DNA of 64,000 nt from positions 558,001 to 622,000 of the forward strand of contig JADJXL010000015.1 of NCBI GenBank assembly GCA_016715885.1, written 5' to 3'. Both the position numbers and the translations under genes were made by a program. Numbering within the stretch: the stretch's first letter is position 1; each line of letters opens with the position of its first letter. The notes beneath the pieces were generated by a model that searched no databases, was not told the DNA's origin, and saw nothing but the letters and a program-made list of their open reading frames with translations. Below are positions 18,734 through 27,226 of this stretch, one piece after another. The DNA comes from Polyangiaceae bacterium. GTDB lineage: Bacteria; Myxococcota_A; Polyangia; Polyangiales; Polyangiaceae.

Positions 18734-20214
18734 AGATCAATCTCCTCTTCCGCCGCAGGCTCGTCGGGCTCCGCTGCATATCGACGCATGGCTACTGCGA
18801 GCCGTTCTTCGAGCATCGCTGCAAAAGACGGATCTTCGAGCGCTTGACGCGTGAATCGCCGTTCGAGCCGCAGCCATGGCGCAAGTCGCATTTGCCGCTC
18901 GCCAAGCACTCGGGCCGGATCTCCCTTTGCTTCCATCTCCGCCTTCATTTCGATGTAATCGTCGACGGATTGGTCCTTTTCCCACGGTTCGGCCAGCGCA
19001 TCTTGAGCCGTCATGAAAAGCTCGCCATAACGCACGGCCATTGCCGTGTCTTGCTTGACCGCAGCTTCCGCCATGTTTCCCAAAATGGCGCGTTCCTCGA
19101 GCAGCCATCGGTCTTCATCGAAAAGATGACGGCGAAGCACTTCGTCGCGTTTTGGTTTTCCCTCGGCAAGCTCTGCCGAAATGGTGGCGTACTGTTCCAA
19201 GCTCAACGTTGGTTCGGGCGAAACATCGAACGTCGAATAACGGACCAAATCAATTTCTGCGGGCTCCCCTGGAGGTTCACCCCCCGCCAGATCTTCGGCG
19301 GCAACCGTAAAGCCAAACGCGCCACGCGGCAGGTCTTTGCACACGTCGTCCACCGAGCGGTGCGCGTGAGGTTCGTCTGTCCAAACGATGATATGCCGCA
19401 AATCGAAAATGTCCGGCGGAATCAATTGCACATCGCCGCGAAACACGAACGCGGCAATCGAGCGATCCGAATCGAAAAAGATGGTATCGCAGCGCAGCGG
19501 CACATCGATCCGATTGTCGTGTGCGGATACCAGGACCGCGTGCGGCGTAATCGTCGGAAAAATGGCCTCGACGTATTCACATCCCGGAACGAGCCCGCGG
19601 AGGAACATTTTGCCATTTTTGGGCAATTCGGTCGCGCGCTGGCTCATGGGTGCAGCATTGTAAACGCTGTAATCGAAGTCCGCCGGGTGCTGCTCCTCGA
19701 GCGCTGCTGCGGCTCGCGCGGCGATCGGTTCCGTGGGCGAAAACCCGTCTGGCCCACGCAAATAGGGGGCCGTGAGCGGCAACATCGTCGCGGCGCCAGA
19801 CGTTGCTACACAAAACGTTCTGGAAACCGATCCCACGTGAAACTCCGCGTTGATTTGACCGGTAGGATGTGCGGAGTAGGCATGACCCGATACCAAAACG
19901 TCAATCGCCGTTTTGCGAGGAATGAAATCCCCAGGGTATGCAAGGTCGTCCGGAGCTGCGCCCACGAGTGTCGAGGGAATGGCTAGCGAAAGCGGCTCCT
20001 GTTTGTCACTGCGAACGAACGAACGCGAGCCATCTTGATTTTCGCGGAGCGAACACGAAACCTTGACGATGACGGCCAAACGCGGTTCGGGCGCGCGAAA
20101 GGGGACGATTCCCACGGGCAACGGCGCCGCTCCGTCCGCGGGCGCTGGCTGTGCATAAACGGGTCTACGAAGAAGCATATCAGGGAGCTGCAATGAGGTC
20201 GACTCGTTTGGCAT
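18730..20214 (-). CDS. DUF2169 protein, T6SS adaptor candidate
   Basis: The 494-residue protein carries the DUF2169 pattern over about residues 30-300: an N-terminal beta segment LAVIVKVSCSL, SDKQEPLSLA, YPGDFIPRKTAIDVLVSGHAY, and a central PMSQRATELPKNGKMFLRGL. The C-terminal 190 residues are helical and charged, with a LEQYATISAEL motif, and end in an acidic tail. DUF2169 proteins occur beside VgrG and PAAR genes and are thought to act as effector adaptors. The ATG at 20214 overlaps the upstream stop by 35 bases; an alternative ATG at 20178 leaves a TGA-T-ATG junction. Neither start has a strong ribosome binding site. It is coupled downstream to the ketosynthase-like gene. Confidence 0.85.
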   Translation of the reverse strand: MPNESTSLQLPDMLLRRPVYAQPAPADGAAPLPVGIVPFRAPEPRLAVIVKVSCSLRENQDGSRSFVRSDKQEPLSLAIPSTLVGAAPDDLAYPGDFIPRKTAIDVLVSGHAYSAHPTGQINAEFHVGSVSRTFCVATSGAATMLPLTAPYLRGPDGFSPTEPIAARAAAALEEQHPADFDYSVYNAAPMSQRATELPKNGKMFLRGLVPGCEYVEAIFPTITPHAVLVSAHDNRIDVPLRCDTIFFDSDRSIAAFVFRGDVQLIPPDIFDLRHIIVWTDEPHAHRSVDDVCKDLPRGAFGFTVAAEDLAGGEPPGEPAEIDLVRYSTFDVSPEPTLSLEQYATISAELAEGKPKRDEVLRRHLFDEDRWLLEERAILGNMAEAAVKQDTAMAVRYGELFMTAQDALAEPWEKDQSVDDYIEMKAEMEAKGDPARVLGERQMRLAPWLRLERRFTRQALEDPSFAAMLEERLAVAMRRYAAEPDEPAAEEEIDL

Positions 20215-21925
20215 CCGGTTCCCACTTGAGCCAATCCGGTTCGGCTTTGGCCACTTCCCATTCGTACCACGAGTCCGGGAAAAGAATGATGGTAAATGCG
20301 CTCTTGATGGAACCCTCGATCACGAGCTGCAAAAGCACCTTCGGCGTATCACCCAAGAAGAGCCCCAGCGAGACTTCGGCCGGGAATGCGGCCTTGAATT
20401 GAATCTTGAACCCTGCGAGCCCCAATTCGAGCGCCATGCTGAGCTCGATGGCAACTTTGCCCTTGCCGCCCGTATTCGACGGAGCATCGTATTCGTCCTG
20501 TCCGACGGTGTACAAGCACGAAAACCCAATCTTGAACCCGAAGACGATATCGGCCGCGAACGTCGGGTACTTGCGATTGATGTAATTGATGATTTTTGCC
20601 ATCATGGGGCCGAGGCCCGGCAGAAATGTCAGAAGCGGTATCTTGATGCTGCCTTGTACGCCGATGAGCGGATCGAAGCCAATCGTGAGCGACCACTTCC
20701 GATTGACTCGCGCGGGCGTATAGATTGTCGAGTAATACCCTTTTTCCTGCTTGCATTCGACGTATTGCAGCTCGAACTCTACCTTCGGCGAAATCAAAAA
20801 CTCGACTTTGATCTCGTGCCCGGCAATACGCGTAATCTTTTGGACGATCTCGGCGATCTTCTTACATTTTTCGATTTTCGCCAAGAACCCCTTCGTAATG
20901 TCGTCCGTTTGCTCGGCAAATAGGCTCGCTTTGATGCCTTGGGTCGGGAATACTTTGATCGTCGCCGTCTTGCTACCCGCACACGCAAGCGCTTGCACCG
21001 TAATGACGGGCGGGTTTTCCCGGATCTTCCACATCAAAAACCACTTGACCGGGCTGACCCAGGTATTCGTGGATATTTTGACCTTGGCGCCACCCGTGTC
21101 CGAATGGTCCACCGGCGTATGCGCGGCGCCGTCGCTCACCGTGCCCGGTATCGGAATTCCGAGCAACGTATTGAGCGAAAGATCGGTGAAGTCCGGGCCG
21201 ACTTCGAATTCAGTGCCCGTTCCTTCTTTCGTTTTTGGCGTCACGGCGGGGACGCTGCCAACGCGCTTTGCAATCCATTTCGTGTGATTACCACCGAGCC
21301 TGCACTTGGGTTCTTTTTCAGGCGGCGATTTCGTCGTGTCCTGCCGTTCGGCCTTGAACTTGATGGTATCCCCCGAAAGCACTTCGAGGTAACTCGGTTC
21401 GCCTTTGCCACCGGGAGCGGGAAACCCCAATTTGCGTCCGTGCTCGCATGCCCCCTCGAATACGACGAGCGTGCAGATTTTTTGCAAAAACCCTTGTTCG
21501 TTCGTGGCATTGCCCGCAACCCGCGACCCATCCACGAATCCCACCGTATTCATGGCATTCTGGAACGTCGGATCATTCGTACGAATGAGCGCCCCACCTT
21601 CGGCGAAGACGTTCGTCGATCCCATGATCGGCTTCGCCTCCATCTGATAAGGCTTGCCCGAAACCGCTCCAATCACGAAGGGAGGATGGGGCGCATTGGA
21701 GGGCGGCCCGACGACCCCTTTCATCGTCCAGATGGGCTTGTTGTCGATTTTCGTGCGAATGGTTTGTCCTGCCCCTAGGCGCGTGGTGGGGACAAAATTA
21801 GGAAATGGGGCCGTGACGGGCACCGCGGGATTGATGCACACGTCCGTGGGCCCAGCAGTGCGAGGAATGTGGGCCGTTCCCTTCGTTGCAATGGCTTTTC
21901 CTTGGTTCGAGGCTGTGTCGGCCAT
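20180..21925 (-). CDS. DUF4150 PAAR-like protein with unknown C-terminal domain
   Basis: The start chosen is ATG 21925 (MADTASN), preceded by GAGGAAACC at ideal spacing. The 581-residue product opens with the DUF4150/PAAR-like pattern: DVCINPAVPVTAPFPN, then GSTNVFAEGGALIRTNDP, which would form the sharpened tip on VgrG. After about residue 150 the chain becomes a long region with no recognised domain: Lys-rich sections, CACAGSKTAT-like segments and a C-terminal beta-rich part (KVAIELSMALELGLAGFKIQ) with apolar stretches around PLLTFLPGLGPMMAKI. PAAR-like proteins with long C-terminal extensions are frequently T6SS effectors, so a toxin or membrane-active role is possible but not shown. The adjacent 264-residue gene is a candidate partner. 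Confidence 0.8.
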   Translation of the reverse strand: MADTASNQGKAIATKGTAHIPRTAGPTDVCINPAVPVTAPFPNFVPTTRLGAGQTIRTKIDNKPIWTMKGVVGPPSNAPHPPFVIGAVSGKPYQMEAKPIMGSTNVFAEGGALIRTNDPTFQNAMNTVGFVDGSRVAGNATNEQGFLQKICTLVVFEGACEHGRKLGFPAPGGKGEPSYLEVLSGDTIKFKAERQDTTKSPPEKEPKCRLGGNHTKWIAKRVGSVPAVTPKTKEGTGTEFEVGPDFTDLSLNTLLGIPIPGTVSDGAAHTPVDHSDTGGAKVKISTNTWVSPVKWFLMWKIRENPPVITVQALACAGSKTATIKVFPTQGIKASLFAEQTDDITKGFLAKIEKCKKIAEIVQKITRIAGHEIKVEFLISPKVEFELQYVECKQEKGYYSTIYTPARVNRKWSLTIGFDPLIGVQGSIKIPLLTFLPGLGPMMAKIINYINRKYPTFAADIVFGFKIGFSCLYTVGQDEYDAPSNTGGKGKVAIELSMALELGLAGFKIQFKAAFPAEVSLGLFLGDTPKVLLQLVIEGSIKSAFTIILFPDSWYEWEVAKAEPDWLKWEPDAKRVDLIAAP

Positions 21926-21939
21926 GGTTTCCTCTTTCC

Positions 21940-22734
21940 TTAACCCCAAATTCTCCAGGCACCCAACTGCCGCGTGTACAACAAATCTGCTTTCAGACGC
22001 CGCCGCGGATCGCGCTCTGCAGGCGCATTCAAGACATGCCCGCCACCTTCACGAGACACATGCACGACGCGCCCATTCGCGCGCGACGCAAAATGCAGCG
22101 CCGACATGTCGAGCGGCGGCAATCGCGGCTTGTACGAAAACAATTCCCGCAATGCATCGCGCCGCGTATCCGCGCGCGCTTGCGACACGCCCGGATGCGC
22201 GCGCTCGTATTCCGAAAGGCGCAGCTCGCACAAATCGAGAAACTTGTCCGCGTCGAGCCGCTCGATGGATTCCCAAAGCTCGGTTACGGCAGCACGTAAT
22301 TCAGGTGTGCCCCGACAATCGACTTCTTCTTCCGCGGGGGCCGATGCCCATATTGGGGAAAACCCCCCGTTGTCGAACGTGAACCGAGATTCATGATGAT
22401 ACGGCACACGCCGATCTTTGGGTTTTGCGGCCGTGTCGAGCACTTCGGGAAATGAGAATTGATGCACCGTAGCGATCTTCATGGGCTTGGTCATGGGATC
22501 GATCACGGTGTAAAAATGGACGCTCACCGAGCCCGGCCCCCGTTCCTCGGGCGCGGCCAACACTTCGACCGTCAGCGTATTTTCGCCATTCATCAGCATT
22601 TGATTGATGCTGGTCGAATGCGAATCCACGCCCGGCGCGCTCTGGGCATGGAGCGGCAAATCATTGAGATACACGCGTGCCCAGGACGCTGCCTTGACGT
22701 TGACGGAATAGAAGAGAAAGTTTTCCTGCTTCAT
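21940..22734 (-). CDS. T6SS-island protein of unknown function
   Basis: The 264-residue protein starts 3 bases after the VgrG stop and ends 14 bases before the DUF4150 protein, so it is part of one operon. The N-terminal half looks like a beta sandwich (KAASWARVYLNDLPL, NGENTLTVEVLAAPE, GSVSVHFYTV) of the kind seen in carbohydrate-binding or lectin-like modules. The C-terminal half is helical and charged, then ends in a small beta segment (KADLLYTRQLGAWRIWG) that resembles a SnoaL/NTF2-like closing strand. No signal peptide and no membrane segment are seen. Position between VgrG and a PAAR-like tip suggests an adaptor or immunity role, which is inference only. Confidence 0.6.
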   Translation of the reverse strand: MKQENFLFYSVNVKAASWARVYLNDLPLHAQSAPGVDSHSTSINQMLMNGENTLTVEVLAAPEERGPGSVSVHFYTVIDPMTKPMKIATVHQFSFPEVLDTAAKPKDRRVPYHHESRFTFDNGGFSPIWASAPAEEEVDCRGTPELRAAVTELWESIERLDADKFLDLCELRLSEYERAHPGVSQARADTRRDALRELFSYKPRLPPLDMSALHFASRANGRVVHVSREGGGHVLNAPAERDPRRRLKADLLYTRQLGAWRIWG

Positions 22735-22737
22735 GGA

Positions 22738-24966
22738 CTATATCTGCGTCGACTTGCTCGCACCTTGCTTGTTCGAGCCCGTAATCTTCAATGAAATCTT
22801 CGACGGCGCATTTACTGCAATCGTCCCTTCCTTCATGACCACCGTCGTATCTCCGACCTTCAGCATGACCTCGTCCGAACCATCGAATACCTCGTTCGCT
22901 GCGACGATGCGTATCTTTTCCGCGCCCGTGAGCGATGCTTCTTTGCCCACGGTCGCCGAAAACGTACCGCCCACGGTGAGCACTCGATTCTTGTCGGCGC
23001 GTGCCTTCATTTCCGCCTTCGCCTTCGAGAATACCGCGCCGCCAATCGTTTCCAGTCGCCCCTTCGACGCAGCCTCCGTGACGCTCTGTCGCGCGACGTT
23101 GATGATGGCTCCGCCCACCGTCACGGCCAGCGCCGTATTCGCTTCCGTCGAATTCGTCTTGATGGCCACTTCGAGGTCCACGGCACCCACCGTTTCCGTC
23201 AAATTCTTGGCCACGACCGAATCGTCCGTGTGAATGCGGCGTATGTGCGACCCACCAATCGTGACGGATCGATTTCCCGTCACATTGCCCATGTCGCTTT
23301 CGCCAATCTGCCGCTCGCGATTGCCTCCAACCGAATGGCTTTGGTTGTTCACCACCACCATCGAATGGTTTTTTCCGACAGCCTCGGTGTGATTTATGCC
23401 AATGGCGATGCGTTCGTCGTGGTAGACCGCGCTGAGCTCGTTGACGAGGGTCGTTTCGCTCTTGTCGTTCCCGACGACGATGTTTTGGTCTTTTTCGGCG
23501 TGAATGTAAATGTGCTCGCGTCCGGCATAATCCTCGAATTGGATTTCGTTCGTTCCGTCGCGGCTCGGCGTAACCAATGATTTGAGGCTCGTTTTGGTTT
23601 TACCCTCCGGAAGCGGCACGGGGAATCGATCCTCGGCATTGTACACGCGTCCGATTACGACGGGTCTATCCGGATCGCCCTCCAAGAAGTGCACGAGCAT
23701 TTCCCAGCCGCGGCGCGGAATCGCCACGGAATGGCCCGTATTGTCCTGAACGACCGGCACCCAATGCGAACACTCGCCATCGTATGGCTGCAACCTGTCC
23801 CAATGAAAATGTATTTTGACGCGACCTGCTTCCTCGGTATAAATATCGTCTTCGCCCGGAGGACAGGTCACGATTCCCGTGAGCGGGCTCGTCATCTGCG
23901 GAATGGGCGTTTCGAGCAGCGGGCGGAAAGTCGTCTTGCCATCGAGCGCCTCGAATTTTGCGGAAAACCCCGAATCAGCGCGCCTGTACGCATGATCGAC
24001 GACCGTTACGACGAATTCTCCACCCGGCGCACCTTCCGGCACGTCGAATACGTCCATCGTATGACCTGGAAGGATTCGCGCACAAATGCTCCGGCCCTGA
24101 ACCGCTTCCGACGCGCAAGCAAATGCTTCGCTGCGTAATGCCACCTTGCGTTTGCCCTCGGACGGCTCCGCATATTCACCCGGATAATCGTACCACTCAG
24201 GCCCAAAAGCGCTGGGTCCCGAAGCATCGACATCCATATCGAGGCTCGGATGGTCCGGATTGAAATCGCGCAGCGTGACTTTTCCAACTGTGGCCGAAGC
24301 TCGACTTCCAATCGATACGATGGCATCCTCCTTTTGATCCATGCCATAGCCCGCTCGATAAGGCAAAACTGGATTGCCGGGAATCGGATCGTATGCAGCA
24401 GCCGAATCGCCGAGGATCATGACACCGTCTTTGTTGAAATAATAAAAAATGCCCTCGTCTTCCAAGAGACGGCTCACGAAGCTGAAGTCCGATTCGCGGA
24501 ATTGTACGCAATAGGGCCGGCTCTCGTACGACGCGCGGAGTCGCAGCTCGGGCGTGATTCCGAACGCGGAGAGCACTTCGACGACGATTTCCGGCGCCGT
24601 CTTGTTGCGGAATACGCGAATATCCGTGCGATATTGCAAAAGCGATAGCCGCGGCTCGATGACGAGATGCATGTCGGGTACGCCTGTCAACGTCGCTCCG
24701 AGGGATGCCTCGAAGACGAGACCGTGAATCACGCGATCGACGATGCCGTCACGTTCGAGGTGGAGCGTCACATCGGTCTTGACGATATCGTCGGGTTCGA
24801 TGGGCGCAATGGGCAGGTCTGCGCCGAATTGCATCGTGTCCATGAGTGCGAAACCAAGCTCGAAGCGGAATGGTTTCGATATGGCTTCGCGCCCTTCGAT
24901 TTCCCGCACTTCATAACGGTGGCCGGCGACTTCGACGAAATACCTGAGCGGGCGACTGTCGTTCAC
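22738..24966 (-). CDS. vgrG: VgrG spike protein, copy 1
   Basis: The start is GTG 24966, with GAGGTG upstream. The 742-residue protein has the full VgrG layout. A gp27-like N-terminal part (residues about 1-360) includes YCVQFRESDFSFVSRLLEDEGI and NPVLPYRAGYG. A gp5 OB-fold follows (about 370-460; GRVKIHFHWDR, SVAIPRRGWEMLVHFLEGDPDRP). The long beta-helix has repeated G-N and I-G-G turns (GGNRERQIG, TIGGSHIRRI). It ends with short beta repeats, and no extra effector domain is evident. It would trimerise and form the puncturing tip of a type VI secretion needle. Two further VgrG genes lie immediately upstream. Confidence 0.95.
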   Translation of the reverse strand: MNDSRPLRYFVEVAGHRYEVREIEGREAISKPFRFELGFALMDTMQFGADLPIAPIEPDDIVKTDVTLHLERDGIVDRVIHGLVFEASLGATLTGVPDMHLVIEPRLSLLQYRTDIRVFRNKTAPEIVVEVLSAFGITPELRLRASYESRPYCVQFRESDFSFVSRLLEDEGIFYYFNKDGVMILGDSAAAYDPIPGNPVLPYRAGYGMDQKEDAIVSIGSRASATVGKVTLRDFNPDHPSLDMDVDASGPSAFGPEWYDYPGEYAEPSEGKRKVALRSEAFACASEAVQGRSICARILPGHTMDVFDVPEGAPGGEFVVTVVDHAYRRADSGFSAKFEALDGKTTFRPLLETPIPQMTSPLTGIVTCPPGEDDIYTEEAGRVKIHFHWDRLQPYDGECSHWVPVVQDNTGHSVAIPRRGWEMLVHFLEGDPDRPVVIGRVYNAEDRFPVPLPEGKTKTSLKSLVTPSRDGTNEIQFEDYAGREHIYIHAEKDQNIVVGNDKSETTLVNELSAVYHDERIAIGINHTEAVGKNHSMVVVNNQSHSVGGNRERQIGESDMGNVTGNRSVTIGGSHIRRIHTDDSVVAKNLTETVGAVDLEVAIKTNSTEANTALAVTVGGAIINVARQSVTEAASKGRLETIGGAVFSKAKAEMKARADKNRVLTVGGTFSATVGKEASLTGAEKIRIVAANEVFDGSDEVMLKVGDTTVVMKEGTIAVNAPSKISLKITGSNKQGASKSTQI

Positions 24967-24978
24967 GGGGCACCTCTA

Positions 24979-27213
24979 TTAGTTATGGTTCACGATGGAT
25001 GTGTTGACATCGAGGAAAGCCCCCGACAAATCGTAACTCGGTGACACGATCTCAATCGTGTCTTTGGTGATCACGAGCGAGCTTCCGCCGCACTTGATTT
25101 CGATTTTGTCCTTGGCCTCGAAAAACACTTTCGGCGCCTTGGCCGATAGTTTTGCTCCCACCGTCCAGAAGGATTTCACGTCGGCCGTGTCTGCATAATT
25201 GCCTCCAGCCTTGAGGACCATCGCACCGCCCACGGTCTCCGTGTAACTCTTCTTGACGTCGACCGGACAGTTTGTCCCAGCGATTTCGATTTTTGCGCCG
25301 CCAATCGTTTGCACCGTGACTTTGGACACGTCTTCTGAAATGGTCCCGCCCGACGCGGCCACTCGTACGGCTCCGACGAGCACCGTCGACCATTTCGACG
25401 ACGCCGAGATTTGTCCAATCGTGATGTCGATGAGCGCCGAACCGACCGACAATTTACGATCGAGCGTCACGTTCGTCGTATGTTGTCCGCCCGTGGTCAC
25501 GTTGCGCGATCCACCAATGGTGGCCGTTTCATTGCCGCCTACGGTCTTTTCCGAACCTTTGGCGACGATGATGGTTTCATTGCCACCAATGGCTACTGTC
25601 TGATCGTGCCCGATATTTTCGTTATGGTTCAGGCCGACCGACATCGTGTGGTTGTTCCCGACGATGCGCAATTGGTCGTGAATGACTTCGTCTTTTTTCA
25701 CGTGCTGCGTGAGGATGGTCATGTCTTTCGAGGCATTGATGAACATTTCCTCGCGGCCTTGTTTGTCCTCGAAATAGATTTCATTGAACGATCCGCCGCC
25801 CGGCGTCGTGGCTGTTTTCCAAACGACGCGCGTCTTGTTTGCAGGCAGAGGATATGCCGGCGGATGTTCGGCATCGTGAATACGCGAAAGCACCCACGGC
25901 GCGTCCACCGTGCCCTCGTCGTTCATCGTGAGAACGTTCCAGCCAATGCGCGGCAAAAGCATCGATTCGGCGGTACCTCGTTGCGCCACGCGCATCCATT
26001 TACCGGCGGTATCGTCATTTTTGGGATCTCGATCCCAGCGCAATTTCACGCGCACGCAACCACGCGCATCCGGCTGCACTTCCGCGCCTTGTGCACCGAC
26101 GACTTGGCCCGTTTGAAGCCCCGCTTGTTTTGCGGGTTTTGTTTTTTCGAGAGGGCGATAAGGAACGGCGTTCCGAATGGCCGAAAACTTGGTGATGATT
26201 TGTTTCTCCGCGCCAGCGCCGCCTGAAGGCCCGCGCCGCCGCTGCACGATATCGATGGTCACGTCCGTCAGCACATAACGGTCATCGAGACGCGCAGCAG
26301 AACATCCGCCGACTTCCAAGACCATTCCGGGCGTGAGCCGAATGCTCGTCGATTTGCCAAATACGCCGCGTGATGCAGCAATGGCCGCCTGCAGGCGATT
26401 TCTCGCTTGCCGCACGACCGTTTGCGGACTCTCCGGTCCTCCACCGGGCGCATCGTACGCTTCGAATGGCCCGCCGCCTTCGACGGCTTCAATCTTGAGC
26501 CTCGGACGCGCAGGATCGAACGAACCCGCAGTGAACTTCGTCGTGCGTGCCGCGACGTGTTCGCCAAGCTCGAATACGACTTCTCGATCCGCGTGAGCGC
26601 CGCTTTCGTGGGCAAACGTGATATACGCCCCGCCAGGCAATTCGGGAGCGCCCGTCGAAAGGTCGGAAAAGACCAGCGTCGACACTTCACCGCTATGGTC
26701 GAACCAACAATAAATGCCCTCTTCTTCGAGCAATCGCGAAACGAACGTCCAATCGTCTTCACGATATTGCGCACAATAAATGTGCTCCTCGTAGGATTCC
26801 GTGACCTCCCAGCGCGAGGGCTGCGCATTCGATGCGAGCACGGCTTTGACGATATCGACCACCGTCATGTGCTGAAAGACGCGGCAATTGCGTCCGAGCG
26901 TGAGCAGATACGCATCCGGACGAACGATCACGGTGACGATCGCTTTACCATCGTCCGAAACCGATCGCGCTGCTTCGGCAACGATTCCGCGCACTTGTCG
27001 CGTCCCGCCATGACTGAAGAGTGTAATGACCGCGGGCTTGCCCAAAAGCGCTCGCGGCGGTTCATTCGCTGCACGTGCGGCACACGTGACTTCGTAACGA
27101 AACAGCCGCATGATGCCTTCTGCGCCCGAAAGGCCGACGACTTCATATGGCAAGCCGCCAATTTCAATCTGCGCGTGCTCTTGCTCGAGGCCCAAGACGG
27201 ATTGCAGTGCCAT
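24979..27213 (-). CDS. vgrG: VgrG spike protein, copy 2
   Basis: ATG 27213 (MALQSVLG) is preceded by AGGAGGA at good spacing, which decides against the TTG two codons earlier. The 744-residue protein has a gp27-like part with YCAQYREDDWTFVSRLLEEEGIY, an OB-fold segment (GCVRVKLRWDRDP, SMLLPRIGWNVL), and a beta-helix rich in G-G-N-E-T turns (IGGNETIIV, VGGNETATI). It is clearly diverged from its two neighbours, so this is not a recent duplication. The C-terminal end (KIEIKCGGSSLVITKDTIEI) is the standard beta-prism with no added domain. It sits 12 bases upstream of copy 1 in the same transcription unit. Confidence 0.95.
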   Translation of the reverse strand: MALQSVLGLEQEHAQIEIGGLPYEVVGLSGAEGIMRLFRYEVTCAARAANEPPRALLGKPAVITLFSHGGTRQVRGIVAEAARSVSDDGKAIVTVIVRPDAYLLTLGRNCRVFQHMTVVDIVKAVLASNAQPSRWEVTESYEEHIYCAQYREDDWTFVSRLLEEEGIYCWFDHSGEVSTLVFSDLSTGAPELPGGAYITFAHESGAHADREVVFELGEHVAARTTKFTAGSFDPARPRLKIEAVEGGGPFEAYDAPGGGPESPQTVVRQARNRLQAAIAASRGVFGKSTSIRLTPGMVLEVGGCSAARLDDRYVLTDVTIDIVQRRRGPSGGAGAEKQIITKFSAIRNAVPYRPLEKTKPAKQAGLQTGQVVGAQGAEVQPDARGCVRVKLRWDRDPKNDDTAGKWMRVAQRGTAESMLLPRIGWNVLTMNDEGTVDAPWVLSRIHDAEHPPAYPLPANKTRVVWKTATTPGGGSFNEIYFEDKQGREEMFINASKDMTILTQHVKKDEVIHDQLRIVGNNHTMSVGLNHNENIGHDQTVAIGGNETIIVAKGSEKTVGGNETATIGGSRNVTTGGQHTTNVTLDRKLSVGSALIDITIGQISASSKWSTVLVGAVRVAASGGTISEDVSKVTVQTIGGAKIEIAGTNCPVDVKKSYTETVGGAMVLKAGGNYADTADVKSFWTVGAKLSAKAPKVFFEAKDKIEIKCGGSSLVITKDTIEIVSPSYDLSGAFLDVNTSIVNHN

Positions 27214-27226
27214 GGTCAAATCCTCC

